Shown: positions 38,697 to 50,042, numbered from the stretch's first letter. The stretch is DNA of 64,000 nt from Dickeya chrysanthemi NCPPB 402 (GCF_000406105.1 NZ_CM001974.1:2807442-2871441), one strand, 5' to 3'. Numbers and translations are program-made. Notes: generated by a model from the sequence alone, not told the origin.

Positions 38697-39491
38697 TCAG
38701 GCCACGGTCAACCGTGCTGCATCAATATGGAATAACCGAGCAAAATTTTCGGTGGTGGTGGATGCCAGCTGTTCGAGACTGACATTTTTGAGGATAGCCA
38801 GATATTCAGCCACATCACGCACATAAGCAGGCTGGTTTTCCTTGCCGCGGTAGGGAACCGGCGCCAGCCATGGAGAATCCGTTTCGATCAGCAACCGATC
38901 TAACGGTACGTAACGCGCAACATCGCGCAATGCATCCGCATTACGGAAGGTCACAATCCCGGAAAAAGAAATATAGAACCCCAGATCCAGCAGTTTCTCC
39001 GCTGTTTCCCGATCTTCGGTAAAACAGTGCAGCACACCGCCGCATTCATCCGCTTTTTCTTCCCGCAGAATAGCCAACGTATCTTCACGGGCGGAACGCG
39101 TATGCACAATCACCGGCTTGTTCAACGCACGACCGACGCGGATGTGCTCACGAAACGACGCCTGCTGCTGAGGGATGGTCTCCTGCTGATAATAATAATC
39201 CAACCCGGTTTCCCCCAATGCGACGACGGACGGCAATGCAGCCAGCGCACGCAACTCGTCAACATCGTACGGTGTTTCCTGGCTGAGCGGGTGCACGCCG
39301 CAGGAAAAGGCCACATTATCACGCTCGCCAATCAGTTCGGTCATGGCGCGAAATCCCGGCAACGTGGTAGCGACCGCCAGAAAAAAGCCCACATCGCGCT
39401 CAAGGGCTTTGTTTAGCACGTCAGAGACATCTTTGTGCAACGACTGATAATCCAGACCATCAAGATGGCAGTGGGAATCAACTAACAACAT
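38697..39491 (-). CDS. ycfH: TatD-family metal-dependent hydrolase YcfH
   Basis: 264 residues (E. coli 265). TIM-barrel metallohydrolase with DSHCHLDGL at the N terminus, GETGLDYYY, PVIVHTRSA, HCFTE and ETDSPWLAP providing the metal ligands. TatD relatives act as 3'-5' DNases or deoxynucleotide hydrolases; the role of this paralogue is unsettled. It is 18 bases downstream of holB. Confidence 0.93.
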   Translation of the reverse strand: MLLVDSHCHLDGLDYQSLHKDVSDVLNKALERDVGFFLAVATTLPGFRAMTELIGERDNVAFSCGVHPLSQETPYDVDELRALAALPSVVALGETGLDYYYQQETIPQQQASFREHIRVGRALNKPVIVHTRSAREDTLAILREEKADECGGVLHCFTEDRETAEKLLDLGFYISFSGIVTFRNADALRDVARYVPLDRLLIETDSPWLAPVPYRGKENQPAYVRDVAEYLAILKNVSLEQLASTTTENFARLFHIDAARLTVA

Positions 39492-39509
39492 AATCAGGAA
39501 TTCCGGTAT

Positions 39510-40520
39510 TCAGGAAAAAGATGACGGCACCGGCAGCGTGGGAGACGACAACAGCGTCTCCCACGCCAGCAACAGCTCCGTTAATAATAACTCACGGTTT
39601 ACACCCGTCACCGCTAACAATTGGTGTCTGCAGTGCAACCAACGCCGCAGGCTATGGTGCAGGCGAGTATCTCCAAGCTGGGATGCCAATTGTGCTATCA
39701 GCAGCGCCTGATCCTGGTTGGTTCGTTGCTCAGCAGCCTGATAACGCCATTTCAGCGCATCCATAAACAGTGTACTGATCCAGTGGATCCGACGATCGGC
39801 ATCATCATGATTTAGCACGGATAGCAATGCCAGCGCATCGCCAGATTGCAGGCTTTGACTTAACTGCCGGCAGACCATTTGCCGTGCCGCCCAGCACTCT
39901 GGTTGCAGCAAGGCGTCAGCCGCCAGCGGCGCTCCCGCCGACAGCCGCAACGCCGTCTGTAGCGCAAGGTCATCATCATGCCCGCGTGTACGCAGCCACT
40001 GCATCCCTTGCGGCTCAGTCGGCACATCCAGGTACAGATGCAGGCAACGGCTGCGCAGCGTCGCCAGCAACTGACCCGGTTCGCGGCAGCCCAACAGGAA
40101 ATAGGTTTGCGCCGGTGGCTCCTCCAGCGTTTTCAACAGCGCATTGGCCGCCGCCTCCGTCAGGCTTTCTGCCCGCGGCAACCAGATAACCTTGGCGCCG
40201 CCCTGACGTGAACGCTGGTACACCCGTTCCAGCACCTCACGCACCGCATCAACGCCCAGACTCTGTTTGCCTTTTTCGGGGATGAGAGTATGCCAATCCG
40301 GATGCGTGCCGGCGTTCATCAATTCACAGGCGTGGCAATGTCCGCAACTTTTGGCGCCTTCCGGCTGCCGGCACAATAACCAACGGCTGAATGCATACGC
40401 CAGCGAAGCATCGCCCATGCCATCGATCGCATGCAGCAGCAACGCATGATGACCGCGTTTCGCCTGATGCGACGCCAGCAACTGCCGGTAAGGCGCGTTC
40501 AGCCAGGAGTACCACTCCAT
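39510..40520 (-). CDS. holB: DNA polymerase III subunit delta prime
   Basis: 336 residues (E. coli 334). Clamp-loader stator. The zinc module reads CGHCHACELMNAGTHPDWH, the SRC motif is RSRCLHL, and the Walker A region is degenerate as normal for delta prime. The ATG at 40518-40520 (MEWYSWLNAPY) is 7 bases after the tmk stop; an upstream extension inside tmk is rejected. Confidence 0.95.
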   Translation of the reverse strand: MEWYSWLNAPYRQLLASHQAKRGHHALLLHAIDGMGDASLAYAFSRWLLCRQPEGAKSCGHCHACELMNAGTHPDWHTLIPEKGKQSLGVDAVREVLERVYQRSRQGGAKVIWLPRAESLTEAAANALLKTLEEPPAQTYFLLGCREPGQLLATLRSRCLHLYLDVPTEPQGMQWLRTRGHDDDLALQTALRLSAGAPLAADALLQPECWAARQMVCRQLSQSLQSGDALALLSVLNHDDADRRIHWISTLFMDALKWRYQAAEQRTNQDQALLIAQLASQLGDTRLHHSLRRWLHCRHQLLAVTGVNRELLLTELLLAWETLLSSPTLPVPSSFS

Positions 40521-40527
40521 TAACGAC

Positions 40528-41175
40528 TCACTCCCCTCGCCCGTGCTGCCGCTGCAGCCAATCAGACAGAACCTGACGAATATCGGCGTTAACCTGAGCC
40601 AATTCGCGGGAGGCATCAATCGTCACGATAGCGGCATCGGCCGCCGCCAACTGCTGGTAACGAGCACGGGTACGTTCAAAAAACGCCAGCGACTCTTGTT
40701 CGATGCGATCCAGCTCGCCGCGCTGGCGCGCGCGCTTAAGCCCCAGATCAGGCGGGATATCCAGATACAGGGTCAGGTCAGGACGAAAGTCGCCCAGCAC
40801 GGTATCCCGCAACGAGGTCATCAGATGTGGGTCGATCCCGCGTCCACCGCCCTGATAAGCCTGAGAAGAGAGATCATGCCGATCACCCACTACCCAGGCG
40901 CCGCGCGCCAGTGCCGGACGAATCACGTTCTCCACCAGTTGCACGCGCGCGGCGTACAACATCAGCAACTCCGCTTTATCTGTTAACGTTTCCCCTGCCA
41001 CACCTTGTTTGATAAGCGTACGTAATTTCTCCGCCAACGGCGTACCACCGGGTTCGCGGGTAAAAACGACATCATGAATACCAAACGACCGCAGTGTTTC
41101 GACGACGACGGCATGAGCGCTGGTTTTGCCCGCACCTTCCAGGCCTTCAATCACGATAAATTTACTGTTATTCAT
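40528..41175 (-). CDS. tmk: Thymidylate kinase
   Basis: 215 residues (E. coli 213). Converts dTMP to dTDP. P-loop [13 protein letters not shown](H/Y)-type [16 protein letters not shown] and the LID region [12 protein letters not shown] are present. It overlaps the end of mltG by 8 bases. Confidence 0.96.
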   Translation of the reverse strand: MNNSKFIVIEGLEGAGKTSAHAVVVETLRSFGIHDVVFTREPGGTPLAEKLRTLIKQGVAGETLTDKAELLMLYAARVQLVENVIRPALARGAWVVGDRHDLSSQAYQGGGRGIDPHLMTSLRDTVLGDFRPDLTLYLDIPPDLGLKRARQRGELDRIEQESLAFFERTRARYQQLAAADAAIVTIDASRELAQVNADIRQVLSDWLQRQHGRGE

Positions 41176-42199
41176 TCTTTTCCTTTCCGGCGGCGGCAGC
41201 CTGCGCGGAACGATATGCCTGCACGGCGCGATTATGATCGTTCAAATTAGACGTAAATGTGTGCCCACCTTTACCATCGGCCACAAAATAGAGATAGTGG
41301 GTTTTCGCCGGATGCGCCGCCGCCTCAAGAGACGCCTTTCCCGGCATGGCGATCGGTGTGGGCGGCAGCCCGCTAATCACATAAGTATTGTACGGCGTAG
41401 GGGCATCCAACGCACTGCGGGTAATGACGCCGTTATAGCTATCACCCATGCCATAGATCACCGTCGGATCGGTCTGCAACCGCATCCCGGTTCGCAGTCG
41501 GTTGATAAATACCGATGCAACCAATGGCCGCTCATCATTCACTGCGGTTTCTTTTTCAATCAATGATGCCATAACCAACAGCTCTTCCGGGGTTTTATAA
41601 GGCAATCCCTCATCACGGGCACTCCAGACACCGTTAAGCACTTTTGCCATCCGCTGATGTGCTCGCTGCAAGATAGACTTATCACTCATCCCGGCCGTGT
41701 GAAGATAAGTGTCCGGGTAAAACCAGCCTTCAGGATTGGGCTTGTCTTTCAACCCTACGGCATCGGCGATCTCCTGGGAGGTTTTATCCTCCAGCGTATG
41801 CCTGAGATAAGGTGCCGACTTCAACGTTTCCTGCCAGTCCTTCAAACGCGTGCCTTCCACAAATCGCACCGCGAACTGCGCTTCCTTACCGCTGGCCAAC
41901 AACGCCAGCATGTCGCGCACCGTCATGGTAGGCATCAACCGATAAGTTCCCGCTTTGAACGTCGCCAGTTCAGGCTCCAGATACAGCAGCCCCGAAAACC
42001 ACCGACTCTCGCTTATCACCTGCTGTTCTACCAGCAGCGCTTGCAAACCTTCACGACTCGTGCCGGCAGGGAGAGTAAAAATGGTTTCCTGTTTGATAGC
42101 CAGCGGCGAAGCAGCAAAGTGCTGTACTTGCTTCCACCCGCCCCAGACTACGATGACCAGCAGAACAATAACCCCAAGAACCCACTTTGTTCTCTTCAT
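41168..42199 (-). CDS. mltG: Endolytic murein transglycosylase MltG
   Basis: 343 residues (E. coli 340). Inner-membrane enzyme that cuts nascent glycan strands and sets their length. An N-terminal helix ([17 protein letters not shown]) is followed by a LysM-like part and the YceG domain with [24 protein letters not shown], holding the catalytic Glu, and QTDPTVIYG. It lies 6 bases after pabC and overlaps tmk. Confidence 0.95.
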   Translation of the reverse strand: MKRTKWVLGVIVLLVIVVWGGWKQVQHFAASPLAIKQETIFTLPAGTSREGLQALLVEQQVISESRWFSGLLYLEPELATFKAGTYRLMPTMTVRDMLALLASGKEAQFAVRFVEGTRLKDWQETLKSAPYLRHTLEDKTSQEIADAVGLKDKPNPEGWFYPDTYLHTAGMSDKSILQRAHQRMAKVLNGVWSARDEGLPYKTPEELLVMASLIEKETAVNDERPLVASVFINRLRTGMRLQTDPTVIYGMGDSYNGVITRSALDAPTPYNTYVISGLPPTPIAMPGKASLEAAAHPAKTHYLYFVADGKGGHTFTSNLNDHNRAVQAYRSAQAAAAGKEKNE

Positions 42200-42205
42200 A
42201 ACACA

Positions 42206-43009
42206 TCATGACTCACAGTTAGGGCTCAGAAAGTCATATAACTCTCGTGAGCGATAACACCAGGTATGCGCCTGATTCACGGGTATCACCGGCATCAGCG
42301 CGTTACATACCAGCACTTCATCAGCATCCGCCAGTACGTCCAGTGATGCGGACACCACATGGAGCTCAAACACGGAGGCCTGCAACAACGCCATAATATG
42401 TCGGCGCGCCACACCGTCAACGCCGGAAAGCGCGATATCCGGCGTAAATACTCGCTTTCCCTTGCGCCAGAATAAATTAGCCGCACAGCATTCCACCAGC
42501 GCCCCGGAAGTGTCAAGCACCAGCGCTTCATCCGCACCGGAGCGTTCAAGATGCATACGAATCAGCACTTGTTCCAGCCGATTGAGATGTTTGATTCCCG
42601 CCAGCCAGGCATTCTGCGCCAGCGGTACCGGGCTGAGCGCTAATTGGATACCATCCTGACGCCACCTGGCATACTGCGACGGATAAGGCGCCTGCATGAC
42701 GATACGCACCGGTTGTTGACACCCTGCCGGGCTGTAGCCGCGGCCACCGTTACCCCGGCTGATGATGACTTTTACCACACCCTCGACACAACCCGCAGCG
42801 GCCTGTTGCATCTCTTCACGCAACAGTGACCAGTCGACATCAGGCAGCAGCAACTTTTCCGCGCCTTGCTGCAAGCGTTGAATATGACGTTCGAGCCAGA
42901 CGATTTGGCCTTCCACCACTCTTGCCGTGGTAAAACAGCCATCACCAAACTGCACACTGCGATCCGATACCGGCAGTTGCTGCTCCGCTTTTCCGTCAAT
43001 CCACCACAT
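42206..43009 (-). CDS. pabC: Aminodeoxychorismate lyase PabC
   Basis: 267 residues (E. coli 269). PLP enzyme making p-aminobenzoate for folate. Fold type IV motifs FGDGCFTTARV, the catalytic Lys in GIKHLNRLEQVL, and LDTSGALVECCAANLFW are present. It is downstream of fabF after a terminator hairpin, and heads pabC-mltG-tmk-holB-ycfH. Confidence 0.95.
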   Translation of the reverse strand: MWWIDGKAEQQLPVSDRSVQFGDGCFTTARVVEGQIVWLERHIQRLQQGAEKLLLPDVDWSLLREEMQQAAAGCVEGVVKVIISRGNGGRGYSPAGCQQPVRIVMQAPYPSQYARWRQDGIQLALSPVPLAQNAWLAGIKHLNRLEQVLIRMHLERSGADEALVLDTSGALVECCAANLFWRKGKRVFTPDIALSGVDGVARRHIMALLQASVFELHVVSASLDVLADADEVLVCNALMPVIPVNQAHTWCYRSRELYDFLSPNCES

Positions 43010-43086
43010 ATTCGTCTCCCCAGTCAGAGTGCAAGCCTGTCAATCATTGGTGCGTCCGGCAAGCAGCAATATCCTATTTGACAGAC

Positions 43087-43112
43087 AAAAAAAAGCCCGG
43101 CAGAACCGGGCT
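43087..43112 (-). terminator. Intrinsic terminator after fabF
   Basis: Leftward, AGCCCGG-TTCTG-CCGGGCT is followed by eight T. It lies 38 bases beyond the fabF stop, next to a 19-bp direct repeat at 43117-43154. Confidence 0.9.
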
Positions 43113-43116
43113 CATT

Positions 43117-43154
43117 ATTAAAACATCACATCAAAATTAAAGCATCACATCAAA
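43117..43154. repeat. 19-bp direct repeat at the fabF stop
   Basis: ATTAAAACATCACATCAAA is followed at once by ATTAAAGCATCACATCAAA, one mismatch. The fabF stop codon is at 43150-43152, in the second copy. Confidence 0.75.
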
Positions 43155-44388
43155 CTTTACGGAACACCACAGAACCGTTGGTTCCGCCGAAGCCAAAGGA
43201 GTTACACAGCGTGTATTCCATGTCGGCAACCTGACGCGCTTCGTGTGCCACAAAATCCAGATCACAACCCTCATCCGGATTATCCAGGTTGATGGTTGGC
43301 GGAACGGCATTATCACGCAGCGCCAGAATACAGAAGATTGACTCTACCGCACCCGCAGCACCCAGCAAGTGACCGATCATGGATTTGGTTGAGCTGACCA
43401 ACACCCGGGTATCCGCACCGAAAACCGATTTCACCGCGTGAGCTTCAGCCTTATCGCCTGCCGGCGTTGAAGTGCCGTGCGCGTTGATATATCCGATTTT
43501 TTCTGTCGTGATACCGGCATCACGCAAGGCATTTTCCATCGCCAGGGCCGCTCCGGCACCGTTTTCCGGCGGCGACGTCATGTGGTAGGCATCGCTGCTC
43601 ATGCCGAAACCGACGATTTCGGCATAGATTTTCGCTCCGCGCTTTTTAGCATGCTCATACTCTTCCAGTACCAGAATGCCGGCGCCGTCGCCTAATACAA
43701 AACCATCGCGATCTTTATCCCACGGACGGCTTGCCGCCTGTGGATTGTCATTACGGGTCGACAAAGCACGCGCCGCGCCGAATCCACCGACGCCCAGCGG
43801 CGTACTGGCTTTTTCAGCCCCGCCGGCCAGCATAACATCGGCATCGTTATACGCGATAATGCGCGCAGCGTGGCCGATGTTATGCACACCGGAAGTACAA
43901 GCGGTGGCAATCGAAATGGTAGGTCCACGCAGACCGAACATGATGCTCAGGTGCCCGGCGACCATATTCACAATGGTTGACGGTACGAAAAACGGACTGA
44001 TTTTACGCGGACCACCATGCATCAGCGCGCCATGGTTTTCCTCGATCAGCCCCAGACCACCAATACCCGACCCGATAGCAGCCCCGATACGACCCGCATT
44101 AGCTTCTGTTACCTCAAGGCCTGAGTCCTGCATGGCCTGAATGCCTGCTGCAATTCCGTATTGAATGAAGGCGTCCATCTTGCGCGCTTCTTTGCGCGAA
44201 ATGAAATCTTCACTGTTAAAGTCCTTTACTAAGCCAGCAAAACGCGTTGCATAGGCACTAGTATCGAAATGATCAATCAGGCTGATACCACTCTGACCGG
44301 CAAGAAGAGCATTCCAGGTTGACGCTACTGTATTGCCGACAGGAGATAACATGCCCAGACCAGTCACAACTACTCGACGCTTAGACAC
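43150..44388 (-). CDS. fabF: 3-oxoacyl-ACP synthase II (FabF)
   Basis: 412 residues (E. coli 413). Elongates fatty acyl chains, including palmitoleate to cis-vaccenate. Catalytic Cys in [12 protein letters not shown], His in [11 protein letters not shown] and in [11 protein letters not shown]. It follows acpP in the conserved fab cluster. Confidence 0.97.
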   Translation of the reverse strand: MSKRRVVVTGLGMLSPVGNTVASTWNALLAGQSGISLIDHFDTSAYATRFAGLVKDFNSEDFISRKEARKMDAFIQYGIAAGIQAMQDSGLEVTEANAGRIGAAIGSGIGGLGLIEENHGALMHGGPRKISPFFVPSTIVNMVAGHLSIMFGLRGPTISIATACTSGVHNIGHAARIIAYNDADVMLAGGAEKASTPLGVGGFGAARALSTRNDNPQAASRPWDKDRDGFVLGDGAGILVLEEYEHAKKRGAKIYAEIVGFGMSSDAYHMTSPPENGAGAALAMENALRDAGITTEKIGYINAHGTSTPAGDKAEAHAVKSVFGADTRVLVSSTKSMIGHLLGAAGAVESIFCILALRDNAVPPTINLDNPDEGCDLDFVAHEARQVADMEYTLCNSFGFGGTNGSVVFRKV

Positions 44389-44437
44389 GCTTATCCTCCA
44401 GGGAGGGAAAAAAATGATACTGAGGTAGAAGAAAACT

Positions 44438-44459
44438 TAGGCGGTCGAGCGACCGCCTA
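44438..44459 (-). terminator. 9-base stem hairpin between acpP and fabF
   Basis: TAGGCGGTC/GACCGCCTA with a 4-base loop, then AAGTTTTCTT in the leftward direction. Weak T run suggests partial termination, giving more acpP than fabF mRNA. Confidence 0.6.
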
Positions 44460-44470
44460 GATATGTTCGA

Positions 44471-44707
44471 TTACTGCTGGTTAGCCTGAATGAAATCAAT
44501 AGCTGCCTGAACAGTCGTGATTTTTTCAGCTTCTTCGTCTGGAATTTCGGTATCGAATTCTTCTTCCAATGCCATTACCAGTTCAACAGTGTCAAGAGAA
44601 TCAGCGCCCAGGTCATCAACGAAAGAGGCATTGTTCACGACTTCTTCCGGCTTAACACCCAGCTGTTCAACGATGATTTTCTTAACGCGTTCTTCGATAG
44701 TGCTCAT
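44471..44707 (-). CDS. acpP: Acyl carrier protein
   Basis: 78 residues, like E. coli. Acidic helical carrier; the 4'-phosphopantetheine attaches to the Ser of [19 protein letters not shown]. The 154-base gap before it probably holds its own strong promoter. Confidence 0.98.
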   Translation of the reverse strand: MSTIEERVKKIIVEQLGVKPEEVVNNASFVDDLGADSLDTVELVMALEEEFDTEIPDEEAEKITTVQAAIDFIQANQQ

Positions 44708-44861
44708 ACTCTTAAATTTCCTATCAAAACTCGCTTTCGCGATGGTTTTCGTAGTGTATAAAATGTTGAAAAAGATGCAACAAAATCAATACTGGTCGAA
44801 CCAAGATTTTGTGCTTTTTGCAGTTTTCGCTGCAAATTAACGCAAATTACGGTGTTACTTA

Positions 44862-45596
44862 TCAGATCATATACATGCCACCATTGACATGCAATGTTTC
44901 GCCAGTAATGTAACCTGCCTCATCAGAGGCTAAAAACGCTACAGCACTGGCGATTTCTTTAGCATCGCCCAGACGATTGGCCGGAACATTCGCCAAAATG
45001 CCCGCACGTTGTTCCTCTGTCAATGCCCGAGTCATATCGGTTTCGATGAAGCCAGGCGCCACCACGTTAACGGTGATACCGCGAGACGCCACTTCCTGAG
45101 CCAGTGATTTACTGAAACCAACCAACCCCGCTTTGGCAGCGGCATAGTTGGCCTGACCAGAATTGCCGCGGGAACCGATCACGGACCCTACGGTAATGAT
45201 GCGACCAAAACGTTTTTTCATCATGGCGCGCAACACTGCTTTGGACAGCCGGAAAACGGAACTCAGGTTGGTATCCAGTACTTCCTGCCAGGCCTCATCT
45301 TTCATACGCAACATCAGATCATCGCGCGTAATCCCGGCATTGTTCACCAGAATATCAATATCGCCGAATGCTTCTTTGATGCTGGCCAAAACGCTTTCTA
45401 TTGAGGCACTGTCCGTAACGTTCAACGCATAACCTTTACCTTTCGGCCCCAGCCATGCGCTGATATCCGCCGCCCCTTTCTCACTGGTGGCGGTACCGAT
45501 TACGGTGGCGCCGCGGGCAGCCAACGTCTCGGCGATAGCCCGGCCAATACCACGACTAGCGCCCGTCACCAGGGCAATTTTTCCTTCAAAATTCAT
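44862..45596 (-). CDS. fabG: 3-oxoacyl-ACP reductase FabG
   Basis: 244 residues, the E. coli length, from MNFEGKIALVTGASRGIGRAIAE. SDR enzyme using NADPH; NNAGI, the catalytic Ser in GSVIGSRGNSG, and YAAAK are intact. An upstream in-frame start inside fabD is not used. Confidence 0.97.
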   Translation of the reverse strand: MNFEGKIALVTGASRGIGRAIAETLAARGATVIGTATSEKGAADISAWLGPKGKGYALNVTDSASIESVLASIKEAFGDIDILVNNAGITRDDLMLRMKDEAWQEVLDTNLSSVFRLSKAVLRAMMKKRFGRIITVGSVIGSRGNSGQANYAAAKAGLVGFSKSLAQEVASRGITVNVVAPGFIETDMTRALTEEQRAGILANVPANRLGDAKEIASAVAFLASDEAGYITGETLHVNGGMYMI

Positions 45597-45609
45597 TATC
45601 TTCACCGTT

Positions 45610-46539
45610 TTACTGTTCAAGCGCTGCTGATAAGGAAGCAGGATCATTAATCGCCGTCGCCGTGAGGTTGTCGACGATTCGTTTGGTCAACCCGGTCAGT
45701 ACCTTGCCTGGGCCAACCTCTAGCAGGGAAGAGACTCCCTGCGCAGACATGTATTCGACGCATTCCGTCCAGCGAACCGGATTATGCAGTTGGCGCACCA
45801 GCGCGCTGCGGATGGCTTCCGGCGCAGATTCAGCGCGCACATCCACATTATTCACTACCGGCACGTTCGGTGTGTTGAACGTGATAGCCTCCAGCGCCTC
45901 CGCCAGCTTACGTGCTGCCGGTTCCATCAACGCACAGTGAGACGGCACACTGACCGGCAACGGTAAAGCACGTTTCGCACCCGCGGCTTTACACACGGCA
46001 CCGGCACGTTCAACGGCTTCTTTATTACCGGCAATCACTACCTGACCCGGCGAGTTGAAATTGACCGGTGAAACCACCTGGCCTTGCGCAGCCTCGGCAC
46101 AGGCAGCAGCAATCGCGTCATTATCAAGACCGATGATAGCATACATCGCACCAGTCCCTTCCGGCACGGCTTCCTGCATCAGCTTACCGCGCAGCTCAAC
46201 CAGACTAACCGCCTGTCTGAAATCCATAACCCCGGCACAGACCAGTGCGGAGTACTCTCCCAGACTGTGGCCCGCCATTAACGCCGGCAACGGGCCGCCC
46301 TGTTGCTGCCAGACACGCCAAAGCGCGACTGAGGCGGTTAATAAAGCCGGCTGGGTCTGCCAGGTTTTATTCAGTTCTTCCGCCGGCCCCTGTTGGGAAA
46401 GCTGCCACACGTCATATCCCAACACCGAGGACGCTTCATCAAACGTTTCTTTGATCAACGGAAACTGTTCGGCCAGTTCAGCCAACATACCGACAGACTG
46501 AGATCCCTGACCGGGAAATACCATTGCAAATTTCGTCAT
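45610..46539 (-). CDS. fabD: Malonyl-CoA:ACP transacylase FabD
   Basis: 309 residues, the E. coli length. Loads malonyl on ACP. The nucleophile Ser is in AGHSLGEYSALV; Arg in ELRGKLMQEA and His in VPSHCALMEPA complete the site. FPGQGSQSVGM begins the protein. Confidence 0.97.
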   Translation of the reverse strand: MTKFAMVFPGQGSQSVGMLAELAEQFPLIKETFDEASSVLGYDVWQLSQQGPAEELNKTWQTQPALLTASVALWRVWQQQGGPLPALMAGHSLGEYSALVCAGVMDFRQAVSLVELRGKLMQEAVPEGTGAMYAIIGLDNDAIAAACAEAAQGQVVSPVNFNSPGQVVIAGNKEAVERAGAVCKAAGAKRALPLPVSVPSHCALMEPAARKLAEALEAITFNTPNVPVVNNVDVRAESAPEAIRSALVRQLHNPVRWTECVEYMSAQGVSSLLEVGPGKVLTGLTKRIVDNLTATAINDPASLSAALEQ

Positions 46540-46558
46540 AGTAATACGTCCAGATTAA

Positions 46559-47509
46559 TCAAAAACGAATCAGAGCGGAGCCCCAGGTAAAGCCGCCGCC
46601 AAATGCTTCCAACAGAATCAACTGTCCACGTTGAATCCGCCCATCACGAACGGCCTCATCCAGCGCCGAAGGGACGGACGCGGCAGAGGTATTGCCATGG
46701 CGATCGAGCGTGACGACCACTTTATCCATCCCCATACCTAATTTTTTAGCGGTAGCGCTGATAATGCGCAAATTCGCCTGATGGGGAACCAGCCAGTCGA
46801 GCTCACTTTTATCCAGGCCGGACGCATCCAGCGTTTCTTCTACAATGTGGGCCAGTTCTGTTACCGCAACTTTAAATACTTCATTACCCGCCATCGTTAA
46901 ATAAGCAGGCTGCGGTTCATGACGATCCGCATGAGGCAGCGTCAGAAGATTGCCATAGCTGCCATCGGCGTGCAGATGTGTAGAAAGAATACCCGGCTCG
47001 TCCGAGCGGCCTAACAGCACGGCGCCGGCAGCGTCGCCGAACAGGATCAACGTGCCGCGATCAGCCGGATCCAGTGTTCTTGATAAAGCATCTGACCCGA
47101 TGACCAGCGCATATTCCACCGCACCGCTTTTCACATACTGGTCAGCCACGCTCAACGCGTAGGCAAATCCGGCGCAGGCGGCTGCAAGATCAAAGGCGAT
47201 CGTATCTTTGATACCCAGCATCTGCTGGATTTGGCAAGCCGAACTGGGGAACGCATGGCTGGAAGATGTCGTCGCTACGATCAGCAATCCCACCCAGCTC
47301 TTATCGACGTCTGCCATTTCAAGGGCGTTCTGCGCAGCGCGATACCCCATTGAAGCAACGCTTTCATCCGGCGCAGCAATGCGACGTTCACGAATACCGG
47401 TACGTGTGACGATCCATTCATCCGACGTATCCACCATTTTTTCTAAATCAGAGTTCGTTCTGATTTGTTCGGGCAAATAACTTCCCGTTCCGAGAATCTT
47501 TGTATACAT
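46559..47509 (-). CDS. fabH: 3-oxoacyl-ACP synthase III (FabH)
   Basis: 316 residues (E. coli 317). Starts chains by joining acetyl-CoA to malonyl-ACP. Catalytic Cys in [12 protein letters not shown], His in [11 protein letters not shown], Asn in [11 protein letters not shown]. It lies 6 bases after plsX and 19 bases before fabD. Confidence 0.97.
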   Translation of the reverse strand: MYTKILGTGSYLPEQIRTNSDLEKMVDTSDEWIVTRTGIRERRIAAPDESVASMGYRAAQNALEMADVDKSWVGLLIVATTSSSHAFPSSACQIQQMLGIKDTIAFDLAAACAGFAYALSVADQYVKSGAVEYALVIGSDALSRTLDPADRGTLILFGDAAGAVLLGRSDEPGILSTHLHADGSYGNLLTLPHADRHEPQPAYLTMAGNEVFKVAVTELAHIVEETLDASGLDKSELDWLVPHQANLRIISATAKKLGMGMDKVVVTLDRHGNTSAASVPSALDEAVRDGRIQRGQLILLEAFGGGFTWGSALIRF

Positions 47510-47515
47510 GTACGC

Positions 47516-48562
47516 TTAGTCACTCTTGGGTAATACAGCCTTTAGTCGCGACGCAATCCGTTCCGGGAGTTGCCGCTGCACCGTCTGCATCGCCTGTTCA
47601 ATCGCTACAGCAAACGCATTTTGGTTCGCAGCACCGTGGCTTTTTATGACAGTTCCACGTAATCCTAACAGACATGCACCGTTATAGTGGTCAGGGTTCA
47701 GGTGTCCGAAACGCCTGGCCAGACGTCTTTGCAGCCAACGCCCTAAAAATTTCAACCACCATGGCTGTGCTTGCCTACTTTCGCCCCTAACGGACGTCCC
47801 CTTCAGGAGAGACAGAAACATTCGCACTACACCTTCCATAGTTTTTAATGTGACGTTACCTACAAAGCCGTCACAGACCATCACATCCGTTTTGCCGGTC
47901 AGTAATTCGTTACCTTCCAGATAACCGATATAGTTAATCGAAGGCATCATTTTTAATTGCGCTGCTGCATCCCGAATACTGGCAAGCCCTTTGCTTTCTT
48001 CTTCACCGATATTCAGCAACGCCACGCGCGGGTTCGATAATCCGAGCACTTCTTCCGCCATGACGGACCCCATCACGGCAAACTGGACCAACATCGAACT
48101 GTCGCAGTCAACATTCGCCCCTAAATCCAATACGACGCTTTTGCCATGTTGCTGATGAGGCAGCATGGTCACCAGCGCCGGGCGATCAATCCCCTCAATG
48201 GGTTTAATCAACAGTGTCGCCAATCCCATCAACGCGCCGGTATTACCTGCACTGACACAGGCTTGCGCCCGTCCTTCCCGGATCAGCTCCAGAGCAATGC
48301 GCATAGATGTCCCCCGGCTCGAACGAATAGCCTGAGACGGGCGCGCATCGCCAGCAATGACCGATTCAGCTGGCACAATTTCCAAACGGGAAGATAAAGA
48401 AGAATCGACTTTGGCAAGTAATGGAGTAAGCGCGGAAGGATCGCCAACCAACAGCAAATGGAGGTCTGGATTAGAAGCCAGTGCCTGCAACGCTGCAGGC
48501 ACTGTAATGCGGGGACCAAAGTCCCCGCCCATTGCATCTAACGCCAAGGTTAGGCGCGTCAA
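47516..48562 (-). CDS. plsX: Phosphate acyltransferase PlsX
   Basis: 348 residues (E. coli 356). Makes acyl-phosphate from acyl-ACP for phospholipid synthesis. [11 protein letters not shown] opens the protein; SAGNTGALM and [11 protein letters not shown] are family marks. Follows rpmF in the conserved order. Confidence 0.95.
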   Translation of the reverse strand: MTRLTLALDAMGGDFGPRITVPAALQALASNPDLHLLLVGDPSALTPLLAKVDSSLSSRLEIVPAESVIAGDARPSQAIRSSRGTSMRIALELIREGRAQACVSAGNTGALMGLATLLIKPIEGIDRPALVTMLPHQQHGKSVVLDLGANVDCDSSMLVQFAVMGSVMAEEVLGLSNPRVALLNIGEEESKGLASIRDAAAQLKMMPSINYIGYLEGNELLTGKTDVMVCDGFVGNVTLKTMEGVVRMFLSLLKGTSVRGESRQAQPWWLKFLGRWLQRRLARRFGHLNPDHYNGACLLGLRGTVIKSHGAANQNAFAVAIEQAMQTVQRQLPERIASRLKAVLPKSD

Positions 48563-48588
48563 AGTGTTTCCTTGCTAAATCGCAAGAA

Positions 48589-48759
48589 TTACTTGGCAAC
48601 AACCTTGCGACCGCGGTAGTAACCATCCGCAGTGACGTGATGACGCAGATGTGTTTCGCCGGAAACTTTATCTACGGATACAGCGGAAGTGGTCAGCGCA
48701 TCGTGAGCACGACGCATACCACGTTTGGAACGGCTAGGTTTATTCTGTTGTACGGCCAT
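48589..48759 (-). CDS. rpmF: 50S ribosomal protein L32
   Basis: 56 codons from the ATG at 48757-48759 to the TAA at 48589-48591. The product begins [20 protein letters not shown] and ends [11 protein letters not shown]. coli L32 has 57 residues and near-identical ends. It sits between yceD and plsX as usual. It lacks the zinc Cys found in many other L32 proteins, as in E. coli. Confidence 0.97.
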   Translation of the reverse strand: MAVQQNKPSRSKRGMRRAHDALTTSAVSVDKVSGETHLRHHVTADGYYRGRKVVAK

Positions 48760-48775
48760 GGACCTTACTCCTTAA

Positions 48776-49297
48776 TTACTTACGCTTTAAACTGGCTAAT
48801 ACGGCAAATGGATTCGGTTTTTCCGCCTCAGCGGGCAACTGACCAAACACCATATCCGCTTCGGACACTTCACAGTGTTCAGAATCATGCACCGGCGCAA
48901 TGGGCAAAGAGAGGATAAGCTCATCTTCAACCATCGCCAGCAAATCAACCTCACCGAACTCATTGACTTCGATAGGCTCATAAGCTTCCGGCAAGGCTTC
49001 GGCCTGCTCATCACTGATGACCGGGCTAAAACAGAACGTGGTGTGGACCTGATGTTCGAAAGGCTTGCCGCAGCGCTGACACAGCAACGTCACCGTTACA
49101 TCAGCCTGTCCATCAATCACCGCCAGCCGCTGGCTGTCAATGCTGAACGACAGCGTCGCATTCACATCGCTGTCCACACTAACCACTGAGTCGGCAACAC
49201 GCATCGCCTGTTCAGCCGTATAGACACCAACATAATCTAAACGCTTTTGAGCAGTGCGAACCGCATCAAGGGTTAAGGGTAATTTTACCTTTTGCAT
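48776..49297 (-). CDS. yceD: YceD family protein (DUF177)
   Basis: 173 residues, the E. coli length. Contains [12 protein letters not shown] and an acidic C-terminal half ([27 protein letters not shown]). It is linked to 23S rRNA or L32 handling in bacteria and plants, but its exact role is not settled. It heads the rpmF-plsX-fab run and is divergent from maf. Confidence 0.94.
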   Translation of the reverse strand: MQKVKLPLTLDAVRTAQKRLDYVGVYTAEQAMRVADSVVSVDSDVNATLSFSIDSQRLAVIDGQADVTVTLLCQRCGKPFEHQVHTTFCFSPVISDEQAEALPEAYEPIEVNEFGEVDLLAMVEDELILSLPIAPVHDSEHCEVSEADMVFGQLPAEAEKPNPFAVLASLKRK

Positions 49298-49457
49298 AGG
49301 GCGCGCATATTAACGTCGTAACGACGGAGAGTCAAAGAAAAAGGTGGCGAGGTCAGTACTTTCACCCAAATTTGCTTTCGCACACCCCAATTCGCTTCCT
49401 GAGCGACAAGCAGTTTAAAATGCATTCCCTGATTACGCTATGGCCTGGTTTAAATTT

Positions 49458-50042
49458 ATGTCCCGGATTGTGCTCGCTTCCACGTCTATTTATCGCAAAG
49501 CTCTACTGGAAAAATTAGGATTGCCGTTTGTATGTGCCGCACCTGATATTGATGAAACGCCTCATAATGGTGAAAATGCCGTCTCGCTGGTTCGCCGACT
49601 GGCTATCAGCAAGGCGCGAGCACTGGCCAGCCGCTATCCGAACCACCTTATTATCGGTAGCGATCAGGTCTGTGTACTGGAAGGAACGATTACCGGAAAA
49701 CCTCACACGCTGGAGAATGCCATACGTCAGTTGCAACAAGCCAGCGGGCGATGCATTACCTTTTATACCGGCCTGGCGTTGCTCAACAGCGCAACAGGCC
49801 GCGTGCACTGTGTCGCAGAACCATTCGATGTGCATTTCCGCCCACTCAGCATTCAGGAAATCGAGCGTTATGTGGCGATTGAACATCCGATTGACTGCGC
49901 CGGCAGCTTTAAAAGCGAAGGCCTTGGCATCAGCTTGTTCGACCGATTATCCGGCCGCGATCCCAATACCCTGATAGGACTGCCGTTGATTACACTGCTG
50001 GAGTTATTGCGCGAGGAAGGTGTGAATCCTTTATTGCCTTGA
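49458..50042 (+). CDS. yceF: Maf-like nucleoside triphosphate pyrophosphatase YceF
   Basis: 194 residues, the E. coli YceF length, from [21 protein letters not shown]. Hydrolyses non-canonical nucleotides such as m7[21 protein letters not shown] and CAGSFKSEG are the Maf active-site motifs. An in-frame ATG at 49440 gives a longer, less likely start. It converges on rluC. Confidence 0.94.
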   Translation: MSRIVLASTSIYRKALLEKLGLPFVCAAPDIDETPHNGENAVSLVRRLAISKARALASRYPNHLIIGSDQVCVLEGTITGKPHTLENAIRQLQQASGRCITFYTGLALLNSATGRVHCVAEPFDVHFRPLSIQEIERYVAIEHPIDCAGSFKSEGLGISLFDRLSGRDPNTLIGLPLITLLELLREEGVNPLLP

